Below are positions 46,305 through 59,574 of a stretch of 64,000 nucleotides of DNA, piece after piece. How positions within the stretch are numbered: position 1 is the stretch's first letter; each line of letters opens with the position of its first letter. The notes below the pieces were generated by a model. That model had not been told where the DNA came from, searched no databases, and saw only the letters and a list, made by a program, of their open reading frames with translations. This DNA is from Azadirachta indica (taxonomy: Eukaryota > Streptophyta > Magnoliopsida > Sapindales > Meliaceae). Location of the stretch: contig CM040448.1 in assembly GCA_022749755.1 (NCBI GenBank), positions 7,190,481-7,254,480 on the forward strand, given 5' to 3'. Both the position numbers and the translations under genes were made by a program.

Positions 46305-48060
46305 TTAGTTAAGATTGCATAAATTTTGTTTCTTGAATTTCTTGATTTTCTTGCATTTGTTTTACTATTGTGTTTTAGCATTACGGCTAGTATTTGATTA
46401 ATTGATTTTTTTTTTTTTGAAATGATAGTCTAGAATTCAAACCTCACTCACATGTCAGAAAATAATATTTATAAAAAAAACGTATTTTATATTTAAAGTC
46501 AATAATATTGTAAGATGAAAATAATATATATCATATTAAATATAAATGAAAAAAATGAATGATTTAGTTATACTAAAAATATGATTTTTACCAAATTTTT
46601 TTAATTTTATTTTTAAAGTATAATAAAATCATTATATAGTTTTTTATTTTAAAAAGAGATTTTATATTTATTAAATAAATGATTAATTTTTAAAAGTAAT
46701 AATTTTTAAAAATATTTAATCTTATTAAAGTCAAGTGTTGTTAGAACTTAGTTTATTTGATTCCATGAGGATAAATTAGGCATTTTAATTTTCACATTAA
46801 AAATGAAAATATTTGGTTACATAATTTTTATATGTTCTTTTTCTATTGGTAGCCCAACCAGCAACATCCTGCATCTGACAACAAAAACACTCCATCTCCA
46901 TCCAATTTGGAGAGTTTGAAACTACCAGAAGCCTAACTAATTTGAATTTGGTACAAATGTGTTTCTTTTAATTCACTTCCTTCTCATCGTAAAATAATAA
47001 ATTCTGGTTTAAATTTTTAAGTGGTTCATTTTGTTAAAAAGAGACGTGGGAGTTTGATTTTAGAGAGAAATTTTTATCAAACTAAAATATTATTACTTTG
47101 TTAATTATTTAAAAGGGATGTATTTAGAAGAACAATTTTAAATTAGCTGAGGATAATTGAGGATGAATTATTTTTAAAGCGTCACCAATAAAGCATCGAT
47201 GATATATGTAATGTACCACAACAAGTGTTGGCAGATTGAAATCGACATATGATAAACGTGGAGGGCCACGGTGCCGCTAATTTAAAAATCAACTGCTTTT
47301 CACGTGGGGCCGAACTGATCTTCTTATCTTCGTGTCTTTCTACGCACCACTTTGTTGCCCTTCCTTTTCAATTTCCATATCATAATATAAGAAATTTTAA
47401 TATTAAATTTGATTAATACAGTTTTTATTTATCCAAAATTGAAACCAAGGTTAAATTTTATATACTTTATATTCATATTTTTATTAGAAAAATAGATGAA
47501 CTATTAAAATTAGGTGAAATACATATTTTAGTCTTACTAATTTAAAAGATATTCATGCGGACTCTATTTATTAGTTTAAATTTATGCATTTGAAGTAAAA
47601 TAAAAGATAATTTGATACCTTTAACTCTTAAGATGATTGAATTAAAATGCCTTTTACAGTAATTGTAAAAAAACACAAAAAAAAAAAAAAAACCATCCAA
47701 ACTAATAAAATATTTTAATAAACGAGGGTCTATATAGTTGTTTTAAGAATTAATGAAACTTGCGCGTCCTTTTAATCAAACTTTAGGATACATATTTTCT
47801 TTACCCTTTCTTAACTCTTAAGATAATTGAATTAAAATGTCTTTTACAGTAATTGTAAAAAAAACACAAAAAAAAAAAAAACCATCCAAACTAATAAAAT
47901 ATTTTAATGAACGTCTATATAGTTATTTTAAGAATTAATGAAACATAGGTGTCCTTTTAACCAAGATACATATTTTCTTTACCCTTTCTAATATAAAGGC
48001 AAACACACACTACACAAATAAAGAGTAGGCTTAATTGAAATTGTATGCCAAATGCAGATA
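46305..48060. other. Non-coding AT-rich interval
   Basis: No coding domain. Contains the tandem duplication at 47619-47995 and a few less AT-rich stretches (about 47160-47370). Confidence 0.55.
47619..47995. repeat. Tandem duplication of about 190 bp
   Basis: Copies at about 47619-47811 and 47812-47995 share AACTCTTAAGAT, ATTGAATTAAAATG, TTTTACAGTAATTGTAAAAA, CCATCCAAACTAATAAAATA and TACATATTTTCTTTACCC. The second copy has a few small deletions. Confidence 0.85.
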
Positions 48061-50631
48061 TCCTACACATCTATATTAAATATATTTTCAATGAACTATA
48101 AAAGTAAAACCCATATTTAATAGGCAAACTTACCAAATTAAGTAAGCAAACATAAATAAATAAATCCAATCCCTCTTTCAGCTTCACCCATTTCAAAAAC
48201 ACTGCTAACATCTTTAAATTTCTGTACAATTCGGCCAACCAAGTAATGTACATTATACAAGAATCATACCTCAGTAACCTATAAAAGGAAAACCAAACCA
48301 CATAGCTTTCTAGCATATCTGCTTTAATGTCAAGGCCCGATATCAAAGTGGGTATGAAAACCAATTACCATGATCAAGCAAGAAAAAGAACAGCACAAAT
48401 AATAACACACTTGACACTCTTGATTCCGACCCAGAAAACCAATTACCAATCTGTACATAACAGCTTTTGACTGAAATTAAAGATGGCTCTGGATCTTCAC
48501 AGTCCATATTTCGCTCTCCTTTTCCACTTCTCCAGGTTATGGTCTGCAAAGTTGAGAAAAGAAAAAGGGAACATCAATGTTCTGATGGGATACCAGAATA
48601 ATAAATACAAATTACAAGTTCTTCTACTGCTGCCATACTCAAAGGGAAAGAGCAAAATAAAAGTTAGAAATGAAACAAAATTAGTTTTTCCTTGCAATGG
48701 ACAGTTTTAAGAATATGCATTTACTGATGCCAGCTCATGGACTCATTTCTGGTTTGACCTTGTTGTGCTTATAAAGCCAATTTACTGGTTCTTTTGCTTG
48801 CCTAGGGTAGGCTTAGTCCAATAATGTCAAAAATCTCTTCTGTAAATCTAAACTCCAAAATTTCTAATTTTATTTCAATGAAGGAGAGGGAGAAAACGAT
48901 GAGAACTACTATGGGCAACGCTATACATAACTAGAAGCACTAGTAACAGCCATGCAAAAACATTAAGAGTCAAAACCTCTTAACACGTTAAATACACTGA
49001 TAATTGTTCTCTTAGCTATCAGCAAAACAGACAATACTCGTTAGGAAAACATGTGTTTTCATAGAACACTCATAATCTGCACTTTGTTCCTAAGAGGTCA
49101 GTGTTAAACAAACTTAACTGCAGAATAGTTTAATAGGATTTCACATAATCTATATTTGGATACAGATGAATTTTGCCAGGCTTATTTTCTCATTAGAGAC
49201 TAACAAAAAAAGGTTGCAGTAGAGAAGGTCCAAAGAGGCAACAGTTGGCTAAAAACTTAAATGGGCTTAGTTGAAGTAGGTCTAGCCAACCAAGGAAACT
49301 GTACAAAAGTTGAAATCCCTCTAGGCCATCAGTAAACTGACATATACTCGCACTAGCAATCCCTCATAGTAACCAGCTTCATTAAAATATTAACAGATTA
49401 TTTGTTCATAATCAAATCAGCAATAGTTTGCCCACTAAACTTGCAGTAACCCAGAAAAACTATGTTGATAAACAGTAGTAAAGGACGTTACAATCAATAA
49501 ACTCCATCCCTGGCAGAGAATTACTCATAGGAAAACAGTAAACCAGGGACAACATTGCAGCTTTACTTTGAATATCTTGGATCGTAATCTCCAAAATAGA
49601 ATTTTAAGAATTTGGATTAAAGAAGGGAAAAAGGAATTGCAAGTCATTAAATTTCGCTGCAAAGGCATGAGACAGATAATTATTGCACATGCAGTCAGCA
49701 TACAAGTCAAATAAGATTCCTCAGAGTGTGCATAAGTGTCACCATAATAAAATGACAACAAAGATAATATATGGTCAAAATTAGGCACTATGGGATACTT
49801 TGTAAATGTCTCAATCCCTTTTGGAAAAACAGCAGAGAACTAACCAGCTGTGTAGAAAACTAGCTGAAATGAATCCAAGCCCATACAATGGCAGCAACAC
49901 CTTTATCTGCATACAGTTCCTTTTCACTTGAAGGACTGAATGAAGTAGGACAAGTTCATTGAGATAAGCAAATGATGAAGAACAATCAAATATATGGAGA
50001 GAAAAGGAGGAATGAAGCAGAAGCAAGAACTTTTCCATTCATAGTTGAATGATGACAGAATGGAGTTAGAAAGGTTTAAGTTTGTAATGCTAACAATGAT
50101 GATAAATGTGAATTCACCTAAATTTCAAATAATTAGCATAACTTTAAACTATAATTTGGAATTTGCAAGCTTTTGTAATGAAATAACCTATGCAAAACCA
50201 ATAATGGGCAATGTTACTACTCTATGGCCTTGCATCAATAACGCCAAGGAGAAGCTAAGGAACCAGAAAGATGTATTTAAAGATTATAGCCAATCTCTTA
50301 ATTATAGCTTTTCCTTTAAGTCAAAATAATGCTATCAACCATTTCTTCAAGAAAAATTATGACCAGTGATTCGATCAGAGTTTGAGCAGCAATCTCCTAG
50401 AGATGATGCAAACATTCAATCACAAAGAAATTGAGATTCCAGAGATAGTTAAACAAAGGAAATACACAGAGGAAAAAAGATATTCAAATTGACGGTTCAA
50501 ATTAACAATACAGCCCAGAATTATTTTGATATTCAAATTCATGCAGCAGTTATCGGTTAAATTTAAAAAATAAAAAATAAAAGAAAAAAGGATTAAAAGT
50601 TTGAAGAAACAACCAGAGGAAAGACGATCAA
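48061..50631. other. Long stretch without a recognised gene; possible spliced minus-strand transcript
   Basis: Base composition here is less AT-rich than the flanks and resembles plant introns or untranslated regions, with pyrimidine tracts readable on minus. One exon-like piece on minus (48497-48543) follows CTTTGCAG and encodes DHNLEKWKRRAKYGL before a stop. I could not connect it to anything. No domain, rRNA or tRNA was recognised. Confidence 0.35.
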
Positions 50632-50778
50632 TCAGCCAACATGGAAAGGACCAATATCGCCGGTTCTTAAAGAGGCAGCAACATCATCAGCAACAGTCAA
50701 GCACGAAGACACCCAACCCCTCAGAGCCATCAACACCATCTTCGCCATCCATAGTGTCATCCCCCATGCAATTCCCAT
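50632..50778 (-). CDS. Short candidate ORF (48 aa), hydrophobic N-terminal half
   Basis: On minus a frame from ATG (50778-50776) to TGA (50634-50632) encodes MGIAWGMTLWMAKMVLMALR, then GWVSSCLTVADDVAASLRTG and DIGPFHVG. The first 30 residues could form one membrane segment or transit peptide and the tail is soluble. The local G+C is clearly higher than in the flanks, as expected of coding DNA in this genome, and the plus-strand frame over it is Ser/Pro/Gln-rich and looks like a shadow. The family is unknown to me. Confidence 0.35.
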   Translation of the reverse strand: MGIAWGMTLWMAKMVLMALRGWVSSCLTVADDVAASLRTGDIGPFHVG

Positions 50779-52419
50779 TTTCGTCTATCTCTGAAACTTT
50801 CTTTTAATTTTTTTTTTATTTAACTGAAACAGAACCCATTTCAGTAAGACAACTCGATCAGTTTTCCAACCTGAAAAGGAAACCGAAACCTGAAAGTCTA
50901 TGGTCCCGATTTAGCGAAATGCCGAAATTAACAGATACCTCCCCTAAAGTTTCCAAAACCATCAGTTGATGGACGAATATAAAAGATATTACAGATGAAC
51001 CCTAAGTAAGTTTACTGTGCATACTTAAGTATAAATTGTTGTCTTCAGCCAAAAACAAGCATAACTCACGAAATGTAATCATTTTACTTGTAATTTTCAA
51101 ACAATTGAATGCCTTAAAGTATGTTAGTATGAGTCTAGTTGAGTCAAACAAAGATCAACGAAAAAAACTAATTTCTTTTTGTAATTGAAGATAGTGTTTG
51201 TATGCCATCTATTAATTGATTTCGGAGGAAATTATAGTGTGTCTCAAACCCGTTTGAAATTGTTGTTTAACAAAGTAAAATTGGTTTTAAATAATCAAAA
51301 AATTATTTTAGATATTTGGTAAAATTTTTTTAAAATTATTTTTATAAAATCATCTATCTTATACCTAATTTTGAGAAGTGGGAGAATAATTGTTTTTCAA
51401 AATTTAATTTTAAAAATCAATTTTATCTTTAAATATAACATCAAATATATCCATTAAAATTACAAATATTTAAAATTAATCCTACAATAATTATTAAATT
51501 TTAATTTTAATTAAGAAATAAAATTTTTTAAAATAAAATATATTTTCTTTTTATAATTTTGTACTTTTATTTTTATTTTATAATTAAAATTTATATAGTT
51601 TTACTATAAATTAGTTTAAGTTAGCATATATACATACATACAATCATACACAAACGTGTAAATTATTATCTAAAATTTAATTTTCATTCATGATTATTTA
51701 TTATGTATATTTTGATCATTTGCCTTATTACAATATTTTAACAATAAAATTTATCAAATCACAAAACTACATTTCAAATTCATAATATTTTTTAAAAAAT
51801 TTATCAAACACTAAACTGATTCTCTTGAAAATTAATAATTTCTACAATACAATAGAAGCAAATTATTTTAATATTTATAGTAATCTTAAACTAACCCTCA
51901 ATGCTTATGATTAAGTACTCATTTGATTTGGTTTTTTCATTGACTAAAAGTGTTTTTATAATGATAAAATCTCTTTTAAAATTTTTAATGTCGTTTGATT
52001 AACAATAGAAAAAGATTTTTTAGAAAAAGCCATTTTACTTTTATTAAAAGAAGTCAAAAAATTGAGTTTTTAGTAGTAAAATTTTTCCAATTTTTTTTAA
52101 AAGATAACATTATCTAAAATACTTTACTTTATATAAAAATTTTACGTTATTTCTTTAAAATAAAACATTAAAATTTTGTCTATTAAAATAATTACTCAAA
52201 TTATTTTCAAAAATTATTTGTGACAACTAAATAATTAATAAACTTTTATTAAAAACTCTACTTATAAAAGCTTTATAGATAAAAAGTCTATTCCAAAAAG
52301 CTCATTTGTAAAGATATATCAAACGGACCCTAAATTTCTTAATTAAGGGACTATGATTGTATTTGGGAAGCTTTTATATTACTCTCATACTATTTTTTAT
52401 CCTTAAAAATTTAGCTATT
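50779..52419. other. Non-coding AT-rich interval
   Basis: No gene recognised. The stretch 51910-52335 ends in ATCAAACGGACCCTAAA, a terminus style seen in small plant TIR elements, but a matching inverted left end was not convincing. Confidence 0.5.
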
Positions 52420-52646
52420 GGAGGCTAACACTACATTCAAGTTTGATTATTTAAGAGAACTTTTGTCATTATTGTCTACTTATTTTTAATCAATGGGAAA
52501 TATTATTGTTTTTCTAGTACTTATCAACCATTGGCTCAAGTCAATAATGGTTAAAAAAATTTTGAACCTCGTATGTTGAGCTATGTTGTACTTATAATGC
52601 TAAAGTTGAATTTTATTTAATTTTATTTTCTTATCTTCTATGAAGT
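52420..52646 (-). pseudogene. hAT transposase (DUF4371/ZMYM1-like), C-terminal piece
   Basis: Reading minus from 52646, the frame begins DFIEDKKIKLNKIQL and, past a stop, continues HYKYNIAQHTRF and LTIIDLSQWLISTRKTIIFP. These are the family's landmarks just before the hAT dimerisation region (usual pattern QLxHY...F...LSTISDLCQWLV.T). The reading then dissolves near 52420, and no clear dimerisation motif follows. The piece starts exactly at the target duplication (GAAGT, i.e. ACTTC on minus) of LTR type A. It continues the middle piece, which ends ...GGACTTC at 60452 on the opposite strand. Confidence 0.75.
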
Positions 52647-53380
52647 TGATAAAAACCCATTGGATGACCTATTTTAAAAACTCTTGAATCAATTGTATGC
52701 ACACCCCAAGAACTAGAAAATAAATTGTAGATGATAAAATTAAAACTTAAGAAAATAAATCCTTAAAATTCCAATCATAAAGATACCACAAAGGTTGATC
52801 ACTCCTTTGATAAGTCAAGATATTGTATTCTACCGAGAACACAAGAAAGTAAAACTATACTTGCTCAAAATTTCTCAATATTATTAATGATGTGATGTTT
52901 TTTCGTTTACATAGCAGTAACCTTTATATAGGCATGTAAACATCATTTCAAAATTAAGTAGGAGAAGAAACCGCAAATAAAAAAGAAAACTAAAATTTTA
53001 ATATAATTAGGAAATATAACAATTCTAAATAAAGTAGGAAACTAATTTTATGTAAAGTAAATAATTTAAACCAAATAAGAAATCTTTAAAGCCTTAATTT
53101 TCCCACGTGGCATTAGGATTTAGTAGTGCAAAGCTATTCTTCTTCTTGCACATAAAGGTAAGTAATTATCTTTGGTGAAGCTTTGAAAATTTTTAGAACA
53201 GCTTTAAAATCTTATATAATAGCTTATTTGTCATGCACTTGGATGATTAAACTTTATAAAGCCTCTTTCATGCTCTTTGTCTTTAAGTTCGTCATTAGAC
53301 CACCAACTCCTTGCAAAGGATCTTAAAAATATTTGGGAATGTTATCTTGAATCATTTGGCCAGTGCTACGATCTCCATTA
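52647..53380 (-). repeat. Gypsy LTR type A, 3' LTR of the minus-strand element
   Basis: On minus it starts TAATGGAGATCGTAGC after a polypurine tract (GAGAGGGAGGAAA, 53381-53393) and ends GGGTTTTTATCA. It aligns with 60453-61208 along its length (GCACTGGCCAAAT, AAATCCTAATGCCAC, TATAAAGGTTACTGCTATG, CAATTGATTCAAGAGTT), but not with the first half of the LTR at the other end of the same internal region. The base after its end gives ACTTC on minus. Confidence 0.9.
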
Positions 53381-56157
53381 TTTCCTCCCTCTCGAAAGGA
53401 TTCGTCCTCGAATCACCTACATCAAATAAAGATAAATCAGCAACATTAAAAGTCGCACTAACATTACCATAGTTATCTGGTAAATCTAGTTTATAGGCGT
53501 TATCATTGATTCTCTCCAAGACTTGAAATGGTCCATCTCCTTTAGGTTGTAATTTCGATTTCCTTTGTGTAGGAAACCTCTCCTTACGCATGTACACCCA
53601 AACCCAATCTCCAGACTCAAAACAATCTTCAAACGCCCATTATTAGCTTGCTTAGCATATTGCTCATTCTTTCTTTCAATGTTAACCCGAACTTTGGCAT
53701 GTAAATCATTCACAAAATCTGCCTTTTTCTTACCATCAAGATTAATATGTTCATTAGTAGGCAAAGGTAAAATGTCCATAGGAGTTAAAGGATTAAAGTT
53801 ATAAACAATTTCAAAAGGTGAAAAAAAAGTAGTAGAATTAATAGACCTATTATATGCAAACTCAATATGTGGCAAACACTTCTCCCATTGCTTTAAGTTC
53901 TTTTGAATGATAGCACGCAACAAAGTAGTGAGTGTCTTATTAACTATTTCAGTTTGACCATCCATTTGCGGACGTACAACAATAGAAAATAAAAAGTTTA
54001 GTTCCTAATTTATTCCATAAAGTGCGCCAAAAATGACTTAAGAACTTAATATCTCTATTACTAACTATTATCTTAGGCAAATCATGTAAACGAACAACTT
54101 TTTTAAAGAATAAGTCAACAATATATGTTGCATCATTGGTTTTAGAACATGCAATAAAATGAGCCATTTTACTAAACCTATCAACAACAAATATACTGTC
54201 TTTACCACTTTGAGACCTTTGTAAACCTAAAACAAAATCCATAGAAATATCAATCGAAGGTTGGGTAGGCATTGGTAAAGGGTTATACAAGCCATGCAAT
54301 TTAACTTTAGATTTTGCTTGCCTATATGTAATGCACTTATTATAAATAAATTGTACATTATGCTTCATATTAGGCTAATAAAAATGCTTACGCAATATAT
54401 CTAAAACCTTTTGTATACCAAAGTGTCCCATCAAGCCGTCTCCATAAGTTTCTCTAACAAGTAACTCACGAACAAAACAAATAGGCACACACAATTTATC
54501 TTTCTTAAATAGAGATCCTTCATGCCTATAGAAATCACTAAACATACACTTATCACATGCACTCCATACTTGGCTAAAATCAGAATCATTAGCATACAAG
54601 TTTTAATCAATTCAAAACCAAGTAATTTAGTTTGCAAAGATGTAAATAATGCGTACCCCTAGATAATGCATCAACAACAACATTTTCCTTTCTATGTTTG
54701 TACCTAATCACATACGAAAATGTTTCTATGAACTCTAACCACTTAGTATGCCTTTTATTAAGCTTACCTAACGATTTCAAGAACTTTAAGCTCTCATGAT
54801 CAGAATGATTAATGAATTCCCTTGGCCACAAGTAATGTTACTATGTTTGAAGAGTTCTCATTAATGCATAAAGTTCCTTGTCATAAGTAGAATAATTCAA
54901 GGCTGGCCCACTTAGCTTTTCACTAAAATAAGCAATCGATTTAGAATCTTGCATTAAAACAACCCCTATTCTAATTCTAGATGCATCATATTCTACCTCA
55001 AAAGGTTTATCAAAGTTAGGCAAATAAAACAAAGGTGCATTAAGTTAGCTTATCTTTCAATGTTTTGAAAGCCCGATCATGCACATCATCCTACTTAAAA
55101 ACAATATTCTTTTTAACAAGTTCATTCAAAAGTGTAGTAATAGAACTAAAATCCTTAATAAACCTTTAATAAAAACTTGCTAATCCATGAAAATTTCTTA
55201 CCTCGTTCGCATTCTTATGTGTAGGCCAGTCCTTTATTGCCTTTACCTTCTCTTTATCAACAGTAATACCTTGCGAACAAACAACGTATCCAAGAAACAC
55301 AACAGATTCCATGCAAAACATGCACTTCTTAAGATTAGCATACAATTGGTGCTCTCTTAACACACTAAAAATAGCATGCAAGTGTTTCACATATTCATCC
55401 AAATTTTTGTTATAAACTAAAATATCATCAAAGTAAACTACCACATATTTCCCTATAAAAGCACGCAGGACATGATTCATTAACCTCATGAATGTATTAG
55501 ATGCATTTGTTAAACCAAAAGGTATTACTAACCACTTATACAATTCATATTTAGTTTTAAATACTATCTTCTATTCATCTCCTTCTTTCATGCGAATTTG
55601 ATAATAGCCATTCTTTAAATCAATTTTAGAAAACAAACAAAAGTCATATAATTCAGCAAGCATATCATCTAATATAGGGATAGCATGTCTATACTCAACC
55701 GTTATTTTATTAATGGTTCGGCAATCCACACACATACACCATGTTCTATCCTTCTTTGGAACTAAGATGACAAGAACCGAACATGGGCTAAGACTCTCCT
55801 TTGTAAAACCTTTTTGCACTAACTCATTTACTTGCCTTGTATCTCCTTTATTTCCTCGGGATTAGCTCTCTAAGCAGGTCGATTTGGTATGGAGGAATCA
55901 GATATGAAGTCTATTTGATGCTCAATACCTCTTAAAGGAGGTAATCCATGGGGAATCTCCTCGAGAAATATGTCTGCAAACTTTTGTAATAAAGACACAC
56001 AAGTATTGGGCAAAGAGGGGTTAAGGTCATTAGTAGAAAAGTAAATATCCTTATACATAAGTACAAGTAGTTGCTGCCTTACAATCATAATAATACTCTT
56101 AACCTCATTTTTTTCAACAAATACACTCATTCCCTTACTTTTCTCTCCTTTTTTCAC
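53352..56157 (-). pseudogene. Gypsy pol (RT, RNase H, integrase), decayed
   Basis: Read leftwards from 56157: linker, [13 protein letters not shown] (near 55900-55950), RT with KIDLKNGYYQIRM and the YFDDIL box (about 55420-55440), and RNase H ([21 protein letters not shown]). Integrase follows with an HHCC region (GHFGIQKVLD ... ), [13 protein letters not shown] (first Asp kept), IVSNRDIKF (Asn where the second catalytic Asp is usual) and QTEIVNKTL. The C-terminal [15 protein letters not shown] and [11 protein letters not shown] precede the polypurine tract. At least seven frame breaks or stops split it, including near 55570, 55166, 54840, 54607, 54375 and 53960. It is the same superfamily as the plus-strand elements but a distinct family. 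Confidence 0.9.
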
Positions 56158-57808
56158 ACTTTCTCTCTAATTTTCCTCTCGACCTCACTCTTTTCACTTG
56201 CACTTTTCCTCTCGATTTCACTTGCTCTCTTTACTTTTACTTGTTCATAATCCTTCTTTTTCTTTTCCTCTAGCTCAGACATTTGTTCTTCTCTCATTTT
56301 ACATTCTCTTACTATCCTAATTCGATCTTCATAAGTTTGCAAAGGTTTAAGAGGGGTTAGTACAACAGTTCGGTTATTTATTATAAAAGAATAAAGATTT
56401 TTATACCTATTATTTGTAACCTTTCGATCAAACTACCATGGTTGGCCAAGCAATATATGACCAGCTTGCATTGGTGCCACATCACATAAAATCTCATCCT
56501 CATACTTGCTAATTGAAAAGGAAACTAAAACTTACTTGGTTACCCTCATTTCTCCATATTCATTTAGCCATTGCAATTTGTACGGTTTAGGATGCTTTAT
56601 AGTAGGTAAATTCAGCTTATCTACCAACAAATACTAGTAACATTAGTATAACTTCCACTATCAATAATCATAGTACATATCTTATCCTTCACATGGCATT
56701 TTATGTGAAAAATATGCTTACGTTACTCCTCATCAACATCATCCTTAGGCTATATACTTAGGGCTCTTTTTGTAACCAACAAATCTCCATGCACAGGTTC
56801 TTTAACTTCAACATCAAATCAATTCTCCAATGGTGGCATCTCATCCTCACTTGAGTTAACACTTTCTATTTCTCCATTCTCCAACACAATCATAACTCTT
56901 TTGTTTGGCCATTAAGAAGCAATATGCCTAAATCTTTGGCACCTAAAACACTTAACTTCACGTGACTTAAAAGAAGTTTTAGTTTCAGTTTTACCTTTAG
57001 AAACAATAACAGAATCCTTTTGCTTTCCATAAAGAACTAGAAACTGATCTAGATCTGAACTTTTTTTATTTGATTTGCTTTTCCATTTTAATGGCTTTGC
57101 GCAATAGCTCCTCCATCTCCATATAGTGTTGTAAATCAACCACATCAGCAATCTCCTTATTTAAACCACCAACAAATCTTGCCATTATTGCTTCTCGATC
57201 TTTTTCTATGTTTGCTCTAATCATAGCTATCTCTATCTCCTTATAATAGTCCTCTACACTCATGGAACCTTAAACCAGCCCTTGCAACTTTCTATGCAAA
57301 TCTCTATAGTAATGGATAGGTATAAATCTCTTGCGCATTATCAATTTCATCTTTTCTCATAACCGAATTGGCCTTTCTCCATTCCTATGCCTATTGATCA
57401 CCAATTGGTCCCACCATATGCTTGCATAATCTATGAACTCTATCGTTGCTAATTTTACTTTCTTCTCCTCGGAGTAATTATAGCAATCAAATATGTGTTC
57501 AACCTTTCTTTCCCACTCTAAGTATAGTTCGAGATCATTCTTTCCTTGAAAGATCGAAATCTTCATTTTTATACTGCCCAAATTGCTATCTCTTTTTAAA
57601 AAACGGCTTTCTTGCCTCATTTAGAACTTGATTCCTCCAAATCTAAGTCATCTTCTTCTTTGTCCTCAAACATACATCTTCTAGTGATTTTAGATGTAGA
57701 TAGGAATTGCAATTCATCCAGTCTAGTATTCAATTTTCTAAATTGTTCATTAACAGCTTTTATGAACATTTTCATGTCAACTTCTTGTGGTTTTCCTTCA
57801 CTACTCAT
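56158..57808 (-). pseudogene. Gypsy gag and protease, decayed
   Basis: Starts with MSSEGKPQEVDMKMFIKAVN at 57808, followed by the capsid region (LYLEWERKVEHIFDC, near 57480-57530) and a stretch with [20 protein letters not shown]. The partial knuckle CFRCQRFRHIAS (about 56910-56950) has a stop right after it. The protease is recognisable by IIDSGSYTN (about 56650-56680). The linker before pol is unusually rich in Glu/Lys/Arg. Several stops and frameshifts are present, so no product is expected. Confidence 0.85.
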
Positions 57809-58724
57809 GTTATGAATTAAAGAAATTTATTTCTCTCACATACTCTCATGTGTTTGGATTGAAATCTGATTGTTATCGCTCGTGTTTCTCATTAATTTGA
57901 TGATGGTCTCACCACTTTCTCCTTTTATCAGTCAAACCAGCCCTCTTTATGTTATTAAAGAATCCAAATCAACAAATCTCATGAGTAATCGGTTAGATAG
58001 TGGTAAATCTCAAAACCAAAACGTTAAACATTTAGTTAAGGTAAACAGCAACAAGAAAGAAAATTAAAAGAGCCAAAAAAATAAGAAAACTTCAAAAGAA
58101 AGTAAAAAGCATGTAAAAGAAATAATTAGAATACAATGAATTGAATAGCAAAGCTAAAAAGACACAAGTGCGCAATTGAACTCAAATAGGATAAATAAAA
58201 TATGGAGTATGAAATTAAATTAATTTAGCCACAGGAATTCTTATTTGATAAAGATTACTACTATTTAAGAAAAAGGAATTCTAACTTGAAAAGGAATATA
58301 CAGGTAGCTTTAAATTAGTCAACTAGTCGATTCCAAAAAAATAAATAGAAAAGAGATTATATTATGACTTACTTAACTAGGAATATGATCTTGTGGTTCA
58401 AGAAATTCTTTTTATACAAAGGATTAAAATTTACAATCTAACCCTTTTTTTTTGCTTTTATTTAATTATTTTTTCTCTTTTTTTTATTTTTTCATTTTTT
58501 TATTTTTTTTAATTGGATCTTTCTTTCAATCTCTCTCTCTCTCTCTTTTTTTTTTTTTCCACCAAACTAAACATACAAGAGAAAATTGAATCTATTAAAA
58601 ATACAAAGAAGACGAAAAAAATTGAAGAAAGCTTTGCAAAGACAACACAAGAATAGAACAAAAGTCAAAGAAAAGCACAAAACAAAGATAAGTAAAGGAT
58701 AAGTAACCTATTTTTAGAGACAAA
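57809..58724 (-). other. Leader of the minus-strand gypsy element
   Basis: Untranslated stretch between the primer site and gag, with a (CT/GA)n and poly-T region on plus (58440-58560). No other feature is seen. Confidence 0.65.
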
Positions 58725-58736
58725 GCTCTGATACCA
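58725..58736 (-). other. Primer binding site of the minus-strand element
   Basis: TGGTATCAGAGC on minus, two bases from the LTR end at 58739; identical to the site at 5985-5996. Confidence 0.93.
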
Positions 58737-58738
58737 AA

Positions 58739-59574
58739 TGATAAGAACCCACTTGACGACTTGCTTTAGGAACTCTTAAATCAATTGTTATACTTTGATA
58801 CCAACTGATGTGAACCTAACTAAAGACGTAACAAAACCCAATACCGAACGTGATTATAAAATCTTGTCAACAATGTGACAGAAACCCGACACCAAATGTG
58901 ATATGCAACCCCAAGATTTTCAAGACGCAAATTTGTTAAGCCTTAACCCGTTACCTAATAAGATAAGAAGTAAGAACTACAGTTGTTTGAAAACGCCACA
59001 CCAAAAATCTCAAGAACCACTAAAGAATCAAAATAATAAGTCTAGTTATTGAACGCCACAAGAATATAATTTTTGATAAGTTCACAAGTTTTTAAAAGAA
59101 CTAAAAAAATAATTTATTTCTCATTGAAAACAATATTGAGAATCAATGTTCTGATTTTCAACACAATGTTAGCCCCATATAAATAGGCTAATAAAAATCT
59201 AAATAAAATAGAAATGTAAAATTAAGTATGAATAGAAAATCCTAACTTATATAAGAATAAAAAATCTTAAATTAAAAAAAAAAACTGTAATCTTAATCTA
59301 ATTAAAAAACATAAAAATAACAATTCTAAACAAATTAGGAAACTAATTCTATATTAAATAAGGTATCTTCAAAAGCCTAAATTATTCATGTAGCATTAGG
59401 ATTTAGTAGCGTAGAGATATTTTATTCTTCTTCTTGCAACCCACTTGAATTCTTGTCATGTATTCAAGCCATCTCTTGTAATTTGGCCCACTTGAAAAGT
59501 TTAATGGATTATATGAATGCAGCCTTAAGTCTTTCCAAGCTTATATGCATGGTTGCACAACTTTGTTCGTATCA
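58739..59574 (-). repeat. Gypsy LTR type B, 5' LTR of the minus-strand element
   Basis: On minus it starts TGATACGAACAAAGTTGTGC and ends GGGTTCTTATCA. It aligns with 61418-62318, not with the type-A LTR at the other end of its own element. It contains a primer-site-like TGGTATCAAAGT (58792-58803) about 55 bases before its end. The outer flank is ACTTG (59575-59579), which does not match the flank of the type-A end at 52642-52646. Confidence 0.9.

Noticed and set aside
50601..50807. 68-residue Ser/Pro/Gln-rich ORF on plus
   Set aside because: It overlaps the more plausible minus-strand short ORF and has shadow-like composition.
51910..52335. Possible small TIR transposon ending ATCAAACGGACCC
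   Set aside because: A matching inverted left end and target duplication could not be found.
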